Assembly (NCBI GenBank): GCA_963822175.1 | Contig: CAWGGJ010000003.1 | Location: 310,001 to 374,000, forward strand | Length of the DNA: 64,000 nucleotides | From: FEB-25 sp963822175 | GTDB lineage: Bacteria > Chloroflexota > Anaerolineae > Anaerolineales > UBA4823 | Direction of reading: 5' to 3' | In this document: positions 53,714-62,307 of the stretch, in pieces | Layout: each line of letters begins with the position of its first letter | Numbering within the stretch: the first letter of the stretch is position 1 | Made by a program: the position numbers and the translations under genes | Notes under the pieces: model-generated | Seen by the model: only the letters and a program-made list of their open reading frames with translations | What the model was told of the DNA's origin: nothing | The model's database searches: none

Positions 53714-56320
53714 ATGTTAGTACCAATTTCATGGGTTAAAGATTTCGTTGAAATAACAGTCCCTCTCCCCATCCTCGCCTCCCGGCTCACCATGGCCGGG
53801 CTGGAAGTGGAGGAGATTGTCTATATCGGTCTTCCCCTCCCACAAACCCAACAGGCTGGCAGTCAGAACGATGAAATCAAGCTTAAGATCTCTGGGTTAA
53901 CCTGGGAAGCGGATAAGATTGTCGTTGCTTCCGTCTCTGAGGTCATGCCTCACCCCAATGCCGACCGTCTGGTCCTGTGCAAGCTTTACGATGGTGAGCG
54001 TGAACACATCGTGCTAACCGGGGCACCGAATTTATATCCCTATAAAGGACAGGGGCAACTGCCGTTCCCACTAAAAGTCGCCTATGCCCGCCAGGGCGCT
54101 CGAATCTATGATGGACACCAGCCTGGCCAGGTGCTGACCACACTAAAACCAGCGAAAATCCGAGGGATCAATTCATACTCGATGATTTGCTCGGAAAAAG
54201 AGCTGGGCATCTCAGAGGACCACGAAGGCGTGATCATCCTCGATGAAGATGCTCCGGTAGGGGTGCCATTGGTGGATTATATCGGTGATGCAGTGTTTGA
54301 TATTAAGATCCTGCCCAACATTGCTCGGGCAGCCAGTATCCTGGGTGTGGCTCGCGAAGTATCCGCACTCACTGGTCAGCCAATGCATATTCCTGCTGAT
54401 TTCTACCAATTACCGGCTGAAGGACCATCGATTGAAAACAAAGCTTCGATCCAAATCACTAATCCTGAATTGAATCCACGCTTCGTGCTTGGCTTGATTC
54501 AAGACGTGACCATCCAGCCCAGTCCCTATTGGATGCAGCGCCGGCTCAAGCTGGCCGGCATGCGCCCGATCAACAACATCGTCGATGTTACCAATTATGC
54601 CATGCTCGAGGTGGGCGAACCGCTACATGCATTTGACTACGACATCCTCGCCCAGCGCGCTGGAGAGAATTCCCCCACCATCATCACGCGCACCGCCCTG
54701 CCGGAGGAACGCCTCACCACCCTGGATGGGGTCGACCGTAAGCTCGATCCCTATACGGTTCTGGTATGCGACACTGCCGGTTCATTATCCATCGCTGGCG
54801 TTATGGGTGGAGCAGAATCGGAGGTTTACTTTGCTGATGGCGAGGCCACAAACAGCTCTCAAAGGCAAAGTACTTCCTGCATCCTTCTGGAAGGTGCTGC
54901 CTGGAATAATTTCAACATCCGTAAGACTGTCGGCTCCCAAAAGCTTCAATCTGAGGCTGCTTTTCGCTTTTCTCGGGGTGTGCATCCGGCAATGGCAGAA
55001 CGTGGAGTCAGGCGCGGATTAAAATTGATGCACCAGCTGGCTGGTGGTATCGTTTACCAGGGATTGATAGATAACTACCCCTTGCCACCCACTGACCCGC
55101 TGGTTGAGCTGACTGCCGAAGAGACTGAGCGCATGCTTGGGATCAAGTTGGAGGTGGAAGAAATTGTTACCATCCTCGAGCATTTAGATTTCCACTGTGA
55201 GCAAATTTCAACGCCGACCGGGCAAGTCATCATTCGCGCCCGAACCCCTGATCACCGCCTGGATATCGGCCAGGGGCTGGTGGGGAAGGCGGACCTATCA
55301 GAGGAGATAGCCCGCATCTATGGTTACGAGCGCATACCTGAAACCCGCCTGAGATCAGAGTTACCCCCACAGCGTAGCAGTCCGGTCATTGAAGGTGAGG
55401 AGAAGGTGATCGATACCCTCGTCAACCTGGGATTGCAGGAAATTGTCAGTCATCGCCAGACCACACCCGAACGTGAAGCTCGCCGCCTGGCTCCTGGGTC
55501 ACAGGTAGACGATCTGCCCTATCTGCGCATCATCAATCCCATTGCATCTGATCGGGTGGTCATGCGCCACAGCTTGTTGAATAGCGTGTTGGAAACAGTG
55601 GAGCGCAATTCCCACATCCGCCAACGCCTGGGGCTCTTCGAAGTTGGACCCATCTTTATGAGCTCTGAAGCTGGAGACCTGCCTGATGAGTTACAGCGCC
55701 TTGCATTGGTTATCACCGGACCACGCTCTTTGCCAGGCTGGCAAGGCGCAGATACTGAAGCGATGGACTTTTATGATCTCAAGGGAATCATCGTATCATT
55801 GATGGACCAGTTGCATATCGATTATCATATCGCGCCTGGTGAGCATCCCTCGCTTCATCCAGGAAAGTGTGCCCGTCTCCTGGCTGGAGAGAATCAGCTG
55901 GGTATATTTGGCGAGCTTCATCCATTGGTCCATGAGCAGTACGACTTTTCTTCCTTCCCTATAATGGCAGCAGAGTTGAACATGGACATGCTGGTTGGAT
56001 TAATCCCCGATCGTTATGATATGCAACCCGTCCCTGCCTATCCGCCGGTATTGGAGGACCTCGCCGTGATTGTCGATGAAAATATCCCTGCCGAGAAGGT
56101 TGCTGAGGTCATTCGCCAGGGAGCAGGACGGCTGGTCACCAATATCACTTTATTTGATGTATATCGTGGCAACCAAATCGGAAGGGATAAAAAGAGCCTG
56201 GCTTATTCTCTTACCTATCAGTCAACAGAAAAAACCCTGACGGATAAGGATGTTGCCCAAATCCGTCAACGGATCATCCGCAAACTTGACCAGGAGCTTG
56301 GAGCAAAACTGCGTACATAA
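53714..56320 (+). CDS. pheT: Phenylalanyl-tRNA synthetase beta subunit
   Basis: PheT (868 residues) carries the tRNA-binding, editing and anticodon-binding parts of the synthetase. In order: N-terminal segment W-V-K-D-F-V-E-I, an OB-type tRNA-binding domain (about 45-175), B3/B4 editing domain (about 215-430), B5 domain, a catalytic-like core, and the C-terminal ferredoxin-fold anticodon-binding domain (about 775-868) with Y-P-P-V-L-E-D-L-A near 777. The length is slightly above the usual 800. AGGAGG precedes the ATG. Confidence 0.96.
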   Translation: MLVPISWVKDFVEITVPLPILASRLTMAGLEVEEIVYIGLPLPQTQQAGSQNDEIKLKISGLTWEADKIVVASVSEVMPHPNADRLVLCKLYDGEREHIVLTGAPNLYPYKGQGQLPFPLKVAYARQGARIYDGHQPGQVLTTLKPAKIRGINSYSMICSEKELGISEDHEGVIILDEDAPVGVPLVDYIGDAVFDIKILPNIARAASILGVAREVSALTGQPMHIPADFYQLPAEGPSIENKASIQITNPELNPRFVLGLIQDVTIQPSPYWMQRRLKLAGMRPINNIVDVTNYAMLEVGEPLHAFDYDILAQRAGENSPTIITRTALPEERLTTLDGVDRKLDPYTVLVCDTAGSLSIAGVMGGAESEVYFADGEATNSSQRQSTSCILLEGAAWNNFNIRKTVGSQKLQSEAAFRFSRGVHPAMAERGVRRGLKLMHQLAGGIVYQGLIDNYPLPPTDPLVELTAEETERMLGIKLEVEEIVTILEHLDFHCEQISTPTGQVIIRARTPDHRLDIGQGLVGKADLSEEIARIYGYERIPETRLRSELPPQRSSPVIEGEEKVIDTLVNLGLQEIVSHRQTTPEREARRLAPGSQVDDLPYLRIINPIASDRVVMRHSLLNSVLETVERNSHIRQRLGLFEVGPIFMSSEAGDLPDELQRLALVITGPRSLPGWQGADTEAMDFYDLKGIIVSLMDQLHIDYHIAPGEHPSLHPGKCARLLAGENQLGIFGELHPLVHEQYDFSSFPIMAAELNMDMLVGLIPDRYDMQPVPAYPPVLEDLAVIVDENIPAEKVAEVIRQGAGRLVTNITLFDVYRGNQIGRDKKSLAYSLTYQSTEKTLTDKDVAQIRQRIIRKLDQELGAKLRT

Positions 56321-56444
56321 TTGCTGGGGTGTTCAACCTCAGCATTCTGATGACAGGGTTGATGGAATTTGCCTTGCAGCCTTACCAGGTATGCCGTATA
56401 CTTAACCAGCTGTCCTTATCCAAAGACCATAGAGGAGATGTGCC

Positions 56445-56786
56445 ATGCAAAATCGAACCGCTGCTGTAATCATTACCATCGTTGCTATATTATTATGCGG
56501 GTGCCCCGGGTTAGCCGCCTTGTGTGTGGGTTTGTCCAGCTTTGTGTTCCAGGCTGGTCAATTCTATATATTTTCATCTGACCAAAATATCAATCTAGGT
56601 GCAGGATTTGGAGTGCTCTGTGCTGGGATGGTGATGATTCTCGTCACAGTACTGGTCAGCTTTTTTGTGCTGCGCAAGAAAAAAGAAACTCTGCCGATAG
56701 TTCCCCAAGAGCATCTCCCACCCACCAGCCCTGACCAACCGCTTCCACCCACCAGTCCTGACGAACCGCTTCCACCCACGATCTAA
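56445..56786 (+). CDS. Small two-helix membrane protein with Pro-rich repeat tail
   Basis: A 113-residue protein with two hydrophobic segments (about 7-38 and 52-78; the first may act as a signal anchor and contains a Cys-Gly-Cys-Pro stretch) and a cytoplasmic or exposed tail made of a short repeat, P-P-T-S-P-D-(Q/E)-P-L, present twice with a third partial copy. I do not recognise the family. AGAGGAG precedes the ATG. A terminator follows, so the gene is a separate unit after pheT. Confidence 0.65.
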   Translation: MQNRTAAVIITIVAILLCGCPGLAALCVGLSSFVFQAGQFYIFSSDQNINLGAGFGVLCAGMVMILVTVLVSFFVLRKKKETLPIVPQEHLPPTSPDQPLPPTSPDEPLPPTI

Positions 56787-56800
56787 CTTGGTTAAACCGA

Positions 56801-56830
56801 GACCCGGCGTTGTGATTCCTGCGCCGGGTC
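56801..56830 (+). terminator. Hairpin terminator after the Pro-rich membrane protein
   Basis: Perfect 9-bp arms GACCCGGCG (56801-56809) and CGCCGGGTC (56822-56830) with a 12-nt loop, followed by CTATTTAT. It lies 14 bp after the stop codon. Confidence 0.75.
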
Positions 56831-57029
56831 CTATTTATCATGTATGAAATATTGGTCATCGATATAGGAAAATTTACCTTTTATTCAATCGATCTTCTTT
56901 CAGTCAAATCCAGCCTCCGGTAGACCCAGAAATCTAGCTGAATAAGCAACGCTGCAGAATGGTGTGATAGCTGCCCAATCACCCATATATTGACAGTTCA
57001 TAGATGATGGATTAAACTAATTCTATCCG

Positions 57030-57045
57030 TTAAATATTTATTTAA
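57030..57045. promoter_or_regulatory. AT-rich palindrome before the tungstate regulator
   Basis: Perfect palindrome with 7-bp arms TTAAATA-TT-TATTTAA, 13 bp upstream of the regulator's ATG. It is a candidate operator for the ArsR-type domain encoded next (autoregulation). The 228-bp gap on its left (56831-57058) shows no gene. Confidence 0.35.
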
Positions 57046-57058
57046 TCGATAACACCTG

Positions 57059-58045
57059 ATGCCGACCATTAATCGTATCAATTCGATCGCTCAATTGAAG
57101 ATTGTCTCTGATCCGCACCGGCTCGCCATTCTTAAGCAGCTGATGGATAAACCTGCCACCCTTTCTCAATTGGGGAGAATACTTGGCGAGCACCCCGCCT
57201 GGATACGTCACCACTTAATGCTGCTTGAGCAAGCAGGCTTGGTGGAATTGTGCGAGACGAGAATTTCTTCCGGATATATTGAAAAATATTATCGCTCGAA
57301 AGCCCACGCCTACCTGTTCCAGGAGCTGTTGCTGCCCGAAAAACCCGGCAGGCGAACGGTGGTACTCTCTGGTAGCCATGACCTGGCTTTGGAAATGCTT
57401 GCCAATTTATCCGGCGGCGATCTATACATCTTCACCAACCCGGTAGGTAGCCTGGATGGGTTAGTTGCCTTACGCCAGGGTCTGTGCCTTGCAGCAGGAT
57501 GCCATCTATACGATTCTGCGAGCGGTGATTACAACTCACCCTATGTTAGCCACTTTTTCCCCGATAAAAAGATGGTGCTGCTCACCCTGGCTCATCGGGA
57601 GCAGGGCTTGATCATCAATGCCGGAAATCCTCACTCGGTGCAAGGTTTGGAAGATTTAACCCGCCAGGATATCCGTTTTGTCAACCGCAATCGAGGCTCA
57701 GGCACCCGCTTATGGTTGGATCAACAACTTAATTGCTTGGGGATTCAGCCAACCCAGGTCCCTGGTTATGAAGACGAAGCCACCACGCACACAGATGTGG
57801 CCGAATCCATAAGAAATGGCCATGCCCAGGTAGGTCTGGGTATCCGTGCTGCAGCTGCTTCATTGCAGCTCGGGTTCATTCCTCTATTCCGCGAGCGATA
57901 TGACCTGGTCATTTCTCAAGAGCAATTGGGGTTACCGCAATTTTCCCCCATGTTCGATACATTTTATAGTGGCGAATTCCGCCATCGCGTCGAAAGCTTG
58001 GATGGCTATGATGTTACCCATCTTGGAGATCAAATCATTCTTTAG
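57059..58045 (+). CDS. ArsR-type HTH regulator fused to oxyanion-binding (PBP-like) domain
   Basis: A 328-residue one-component regulator. Residues 1-90 form a winged helix of ArsR type (V-S-D-P-H-R-L-A-I-L-K-Q-L near 17, H-P-A-W-I-R-H-H-L recognition helix near 45). Residues about 95-320 resemble the periplasmic-binding-like domain of molybdate/tungstate sensors, with N-R-G-S-G-T-R near 216 and a G-x-A-Q-V-G-L-G-I-R segment near 258. It leads the Mop-TupABC run, so it probably senses cytoplasmic tungstate or molybdate and controls uptake. The usual partner domain in such regulators is a different HTH type. Which oxyanion it binds is inferred from TupA. Confidence 0.8.
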   Translation: MPTINRINSIAQLKIVSDPHRLAILKQLMDKPATLSQLGRILGEHPAWIRHHLMLLEQAGLVELCETRISSGYIEKYYRSKAHAYLFQELLLPEKPGRRTVVLSGSHDLALEMLANLSGGDLYIFTNPVGSLDGLVALRQGLCLAAGCHLYDSASGDYNSPYVSHFFPDKKMVLLTLAHREQGLIINAGNPHSVQGLEDLTRQDIRFVNRNRGSGTRLWLDQQLNCLGIQPTQVPGYEDEATTHTDVAESIRNGHAQVGLGIRAAAASLQLGFIPLFRERYDLVISQEQLGLPQFSPMFDTFYSGEFRHRVESLDGYDVTHLGDQIIL

Positions 58046-58055
58046 GAGATAAAAA

Positions 58056-58265
58056 ATGAAGATCAGCGCTAGAAATATCTTAAAAGGTAAGGTTGTAAAA
58101 GTCGAACGGGGAGCAGTCAATTCTGAAGTCATCATTGAGCTTCCTGGTGGCACCCAGCTAGTCTCAATCATCACCAACAGCTCAGTTGATACTCTCGGCC
58201 TTGCCGAAGGCAAGCAGGCATATGCCATTATCAAAGCCTCAAATGTAATGGTCGGGGTTGATTAA
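58056..58265 (+). CDS. Mop/molbindin-type oxyanion-binding protein
   Basis: A 69-residue single Mop (TOBE-like) domain with the family start S-A-R-N-I-L-K-G-K-V near residue 3 and the A-I-I-K-A-S-N-V-M-V-G end. Molbindins assemble into hexamers that bind molybdate or tungstate and may store or buffer it. It lies 10 bp after the regulator and just before tupA. Confidence 0.9.
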   Translation: MKISARNILKGKVVKVERGAVNSEVIIELPGGTQLVSIITNSSVDTLGLAEGKQAYAIIKASNVMVGVD

Positions 58266-58285
58266 TCTCATATGTGGAGAAGAAA

Positions 58286-59191
58286 ATGAAAAAAACAAAG
58301 CAGCTCAACATCGTATTTGCTGGCCTATTAATTCTGTCTTTTATCCTGGCAGCCTGCACCACTCCGACACCAGTTGCCACCGAAGTCCCGGTTCTGGCAC
58401 CCACTCAGCCAGAAGCTCCGGCTAAACCGAACCTCATCCTGGCGACTACCACCAGCACCCAGGATTCAGGGCTGTTGGATGTCCTTGTCCCTGATTTCCA
58501 GGAAAAGACGGGCTATACGGTTAAGACTGTGGCAGTAGGCTCGGGTGAAGCCATGAAAATGGGCGAAGAATGCAATGCAGATGTCCTTCTCGTTCACTCT
58601 CCTGCAGCAGAAAAGGACTTCATGGATAATAATTATGGTACCGATCGCCGCCTGGTCATGCACAATGATTTCATTATCGTTGGTCCGGCATCCGATCCTG
58701 CCGGGATCAAGGGCGTAACAACGGCAGTTGAAGCCTTCACTAAGATAGCTGATAGCCAATCACCATTCATCAGTCGCGCTGATAAATCAGGCACCAATTC
58801 AAAAGAGCTGGCGATTTGGAAGGCCGCCAACATTACACCAGAAGGCGATTGGTATGTTGAATCAGGCCAGGGTATGGGTGCGACTTTAAAAATTGCTTCA
58901 GAACAGGGCGCATATACCTTGACCGACCGGGCCACCTACCTGGCAAATATAGACAACTTGCAGCTGGAAAACCTGGTTGAAGGCGAAAAAAGCCTGTTAA
59001 ATATTTATCATGTGATTGCAGTAAATCCTGCTAATTGCCCCACGGTAAATAATGGTGGTGCTACTGCCTTTGAAGATTATATTGTCTCACCAAAAGCCCA
59101 GGCCATTATCGGCGCCTTCGGCACAGAAAAATTCGGCCAGCCACTGTTCACGCCTGATGCAGGTAAAGACGAAGCCACATTAGGCAAGTAA
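58286..59191 (+). CDS. tupA: Tungstate ABC transporter substrate-binding lipoprotein TupA
   Basis: A 301-residue lipoprotein: signal peptide with lipobox L-A-A-C near residue 24, a Pro/Ala/Thr spacer, then a type II periplasmic-binding fold starting with the characteristic T-T-T-S-T-Q-D-S-G-L segment near 56, followed by V-G-S-G-E-A near 88. TupA proteins bind tungstate with very high affinity and prefer it over molybdate. ATG 58286 with GGAGAAG before it is preferred over GTG 58274. A strong hairpin separates it from tupB. Confidence 0.9.
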   Translation: MKKTKQLNIVFAGLLILSFILAACTTPTPVATEVPVLAPTQPEAPAKPNLILATTTSTQDSGLLDVLVPDFQEKTGYTVKTVAVGSGEAMKMGEECNADVLLVHSPAAEKDFMDNNYGTDRRLVMHNDFIIVGPASDPAGIKGVTTAVEAFTKIADSQSPFISRADKSGTNSKELAIWKAANITPEGDWYVESGQGMGATLKIASEQGAYTLTDRATYLANIDNLQLENLVEGEKSLLNIYHVIAVNPANCPTVNNGGATAFEDYIVSPKAQAIIGAFGTEKFGQPLFTPDAGKDEATLGK

Positions 59192-59206
59192 GCCATCCCG
59201 TTGTTC

Positions 59207-59233
59207 GACTGGGGGTGTTCTGCACCCCCAGTC
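59207..59233 (+). promoter_or_regulatory. Strong intercistronic hairpin between tupA and tupB
   Basis: Perfect 11-bp arms GACTGGGGGTG (59207-59217) and CACCCCCAGTC (59223-59233) with a 5-nt loop. No T-run follows, so it is more likely to stabilise the tupA message or partly stop polymerase than to terminate fully. This would favour more binding protein than permease. Confidence 0.65.
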
Positions 59234-59263
59234 AAAGTAATACCGCATGATAAAATAATCTGC

Positions 59264-59911
59264 ATGACCTCTGATATCCTCGAAATCACCATACTTTCAC
59301 TCCAGGTATCTTTGCTTGCCACCGGGATCAGCCTTTTCATTGGCCTTCCCTTGGGAACCTGGCTGGCGCTGAGAAATCAATTACGCGGTCGCAGCTTCAT
59401 GCTCAGCATTATCAATACCGGCATGGCCCTGCCTCCGGTTGTGGTGGGCTTGTTCGTTGCCATGATGCTTTGGCGCAGTGGTCCGCTCGGCAGCCTTGAG
59501 TTGATATATACTCCGGCAGCCATCGTGATTGCCCAGACCATCATTGCTGCGCCAGTGGTCACCGGGTTAACCGCCTCAGCTCTGCAGCAGCTTAATCCAC
59601 GCCTGCGCCTGCAGCTACTTGGCCTGGGTGCATCACCCATCCAGATGGTGATCTCACTCTGGCGGGAAGCAAAACTGCCACTCCTGGCAGCCCTGATGGC
59701 TGGATTCGGCGCGGTGATCTCAGAAGTCGGGGCATCGATGATGGTGGGTGGCAATATTCGCCACCAGACGCGCGTGTTAACCACTGCCATCGTTCTGGAG
59801 ACCGGTAAGGGTGAATTCCAAAATGCAGTCCTGCTGAGCATTGTACTGCTTATCCTGGCATACCTGGTCAACCTCGGGTTGACCATCATCCAGCAGCGGG
59901 GATCACGTTAA
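59264..59911 (+). CDS. tupB: Tungstate ABC transporter permease TupB
   Basis: A 215-residue permease with five to six membrane helices and the binding-protein-dependent transport EAA-like loop (L-G-A-S-P ... W-R-E-A-K-L-P near residue 125). It forms the tungstate channel with TupA and TupC. ATG 59264 fits the family N-terminus (T-S-D-I-L-E-I-T); the frame runs upstream to 59201 but would include the hairpin. No strong ribosome binding site is seen, consistent with coupling or weak translation. Confidence 0.88.
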   Translation: MTSDILEITILSLQVSLLATGISLFIGLPLGTWLALRNQLRGRSFMLSIINTGMALPPVVVGLFVAMMLWRSGPLGSLELIYTPAAIVIAQTIIAAPVVTGLTASALQQLNPRLRLQLLGLGASPIQMVISLWREAKLPLLAALMAGFGAVISEVGASMMVGGNIRHQTRVLTTAIVLETGKGEFQNAVLLSIVLLILAYLVNLGLTIIQQRGSR

Positions 59912-59915
59912 TCAT

Positions 59916-60998
59916 ATGCCGGATCCCATTTTGGGTATCAAGGACCTGGTCGTCAGGCATGGTGATCAAACCGTGCTACAGGTTGGATCCCTCGATATCC
60001 AGGAGGGTGAGGTTTTAGCTGTAATAGGACCAAATGGTGCCGGAAAAAGCACACTTCTGCTTGTTTTGGGGCGCTTGCTTCATCCTGATGCTGGTCTGGT
60101 ATGCTTTCGAGGTAAACCGATCGAGCAGGAAGATGAGCTGGCTTATCGCCGTCGTATTGCCCTGGTACTTCAGGAACCACTGTTGCTCCACCGCTCTGTA
60201 TATGATAATGTTGCTGCTGGTCTCAAGTTTCGCGGGCTGCCTCAAACCGAGGTAAAACTTCGCACCGAACAATGGTTGGATCGCCTTGAGATCAATCATT
60301 TGCGTGACCGCCCGGCGAACAGGCTTTCAGGTGGCGAAGCTCAACGGACCAGCCTGGCGCGCGCGTTTGTCCTTCAACCTGAACTGTTATTACTGGATGA
60401 GCCTTTTTCCGCCCTCGATGCCCCCACCCGGGCACGCCTGTTGCAGGATCTGCATACACTGTTATCCCAAACCAGCATCACGACAATTTTTATCACCCAT
60501 GACCTGGACGAAGCCTTGCTGCTCGGTGATCGGGTGGCAGTCCTGCTGGGAGGTGTGCTCCGCCAGGTAGGGCGACCGCAGGATGTATTTACCGCTCCTG
60601 GTGATGGCGAAGTCGCCAGTTTTGTCGGTGTCGAGACGGTCATTGCAGGTACCGTTATGGCGTCTCAAAATGGCCTGGTCAGTGTTGAAGCGAGTGGTCT
60701 TCACCTGGAAGCCGTTGCAGATGCACCGGTCGGTAAGAATGTATTGTTTTGCCTGCGACCGGAGGATATCACCTTGTCCACCTCGGATGTGAAGGGGATG
60801 ACCAGCGCCCGTAACCGGTTGAGCGGCCGCATCACCCGGATGACCCCCAGTGGACCATTGGTGCGCGTATTTATTGACTGCGGCGTGCCAGTCGTTGCCC
60901 TGATCACGCGTGGGTCAGCCAATGACATGAAGTTGGAGCCTGGCCAGGTAGTGAATGCCACCTTTAAAGCCACGGCTGTGCATTTGATCCCCCGTTAA
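59916..60998 (+). CDS. tupC: Tungstate ABC transporter ATP-binding protein TupC
   Basis: A 360-residue ATPase with Walker A G-P-N-G-A-G-K-S-T near residue 38, signature L-S-G-G-E-A-Q near 137 and Walker B L-L-L-D-E-P-F near 158. The C-terminal part (about 235-360) holds a TOBE-like domain that may bind oxyanion and regulate transport. It starts 4 bp after the tupB stop, completing the operon. The minus-strand DUF1786 gene converges with it after 7 bp. Confidence 0.9.
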   Translation: MPDPILGIKDLVVRHGDQTVLQVGSLDIQEGEVLAVIGPNGAGKSTLLLVLGRLLHPDAGLVCFRGKPIEQEDELAYRRRIALVLQEPLLLHRSVYDNVAAGLKFRGLPQTEVKLRTEQWLDRLEINHLRDRPANRLSGGEAQRTSLARAFVLQPELLLLDEPFSALDAPTRARLLQDLHTLLSQTSITTIFITHDLDEALLLGDRVAVLLGGVLRQVGRPQDVFTAPGDGEVASFVGVETVIAGTVMASQNGLVSVEASGLHLEAVADAPVGKNVLFCLRPEDITLSTSDVKGMTSARNRLSGRITRMTPSGPLVRVFIDCGVPVVALITRGSANDMKLEPGQVVNATFKATAVHLIPR

Positions 60999-61005
60999 TT
61001 CGTTA

Positions 61006-62172
61006 TCAGTCAGCATCCCAGGGAGCCGCACCTTTTCCAGTCGCATCATACAGCGATGTGCGGATCTGTTCGGTTAATTCTGGCATCACCTCCGCCGTCG
61101 CTGCCAGTAATCCAAAACACCCGGTGATCATCATATCGCCAAATGGGGCAGGAAAATAAGCTCGTAGTACCTTCTTCTGGTTTATTTCTCTTGTCGAGTG
61201 AAAAATGTTACGTCTGGGTCCGGTGATCGCCACATCATAATCACCCTCTCCATTCACGGGCTTAGCTGGGCTGTACACCAACGCTCCATGTCCCTGGTCA
61301 TCAAACACATCTTGGCCGCGCAGGGTGCCATCTGCCAGCCTTACAAGCAAGCCTTCCAGCTTATCCAGGTCCAGGAACCCGGTGTGGTGTTCGAATAAAC
61401 CTTCAATCCCACCTGGGCCCAAACGAAATGCCAGGGTGTGGAAATTCCCAACATTGGCGATAACCACCCTCTCCCGTGAGGCAACCTTGGGATCCAACGT
61501 AGCTCCCAGCACTGCTGCAGGGGCTGTATCCATGACCACCAGCGGTGTATCCAGCTCCTCGGCGGAGTCAACCACGGATTGCATTCGGGTCATGATTTTT
61601 GGCACATTCTCAGCTCGGTAGGCAAATGCACTGAGTTTGTTGAATCGTCGGATGCGCTCATCCAGGTAATCGAATCTGAATTTCCGGTCCGAACTATGCG
61701 CAGGAGCCTCACCATGGTCAAAGACGCCTACTGCGATGGCTGAGAGGTTGTCCAGATCGATGCCAAGATTTTGAAGCGCATTGACGATCGAATGATAGTC
61801 AAAATCCAGCAATTTTATTCTTCTGATTGTTTCAGGCAGACCTACCGCTTCATCCTCGCTGACCACTTCAACCCCCATCGTTCTCACCGCATCCAGGTCA
61901 TCATTTAAGGTACGGGCTGCCTTGGGTGTTGCATACACATGAAAACCAGCCCGCAGATGTGCTTCCACCGCCCATGCACTTGGTCCACCTCCCATGGTCA
62001 TGCCAGTCAACAGGATCGATTCGCCACGTTGGGTTGCCTGCTTGATCAGTCTGTGGATGATCATCGTCGGGCTCGGCACCACCAGCTTGAAATTATTCTC
62101 CATATCAAGGCTGGAGTTATACAGAAAGATATCCTGGGTGCCTGTACCCACGTCGACGGTTAATATTTTCAT
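61006..62172 (-). CDS. DUF1786-type protein with ASKHA-like N-terminus
   Basis: A 388-residue protein that looks like DUF1786, often labelled as related to pyruvate formate-lyase activating enzyme although it lacks a radical SAM Cys motif. The N-terminus T-V-D-V-G-T-G-T-Q-D resembles the phosphate-1 loop of ASKHA kinases/ATPases, and A-N-V-G-N-F-H near 245 may be the second loop. No function is established. ATG 62172 fits the conserved start; the frame is open to 62238. It lies between tungstate uptake and methylmalonyl-CoA mutase, but on the opposite strand. Confidence 0.7.
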   Translation of the reverse strand: MKILTVDVGTGTQDIFLYNSSLDMENNFKLVVPSPTMIIHRLIKQATQRGESILLTGMTMGGGPSAWAVEAHLRAGFHVYATPKAARTLNDDLDAVRTMGVEVVSEDEAVGLPETIRRIKLLDFDYHSIVNALQNLGIDLDNLSAIAVGVFDHGEAPAHSSDRKFRFDYLDERIRRFNKLSAFAYRAENVPKIMTRMQSVVDSAEELDTPLVVMDTAPAAVLGATLDPKVASRERVVIANVGNFHTLAFRLGPGGIEGLFEHHTGFLDLDKLEGLLVRLADGTLRGQDVFDDQGHGALVYSPAKPVNGEGDYDVAITGPRRNIFHSTREINQKKVLRAYFPAPFGDMMITGCFGLLAATAEVMPELTEQIRTSLYDATGKGAAPWDAD

Positions 62173-62307
62173 GGGCGCAAGTTTACCACATCCAAAATCA
62201 ACATGTGGCATGACTACGGAAAGGAAATGAAGTAACATAAGGTATACTCCTGTGAAGCAAGGTGAGTTTCACCCTTTGAAAGATAGGTCACTAGTAGTGA
62301 GGCTTTT

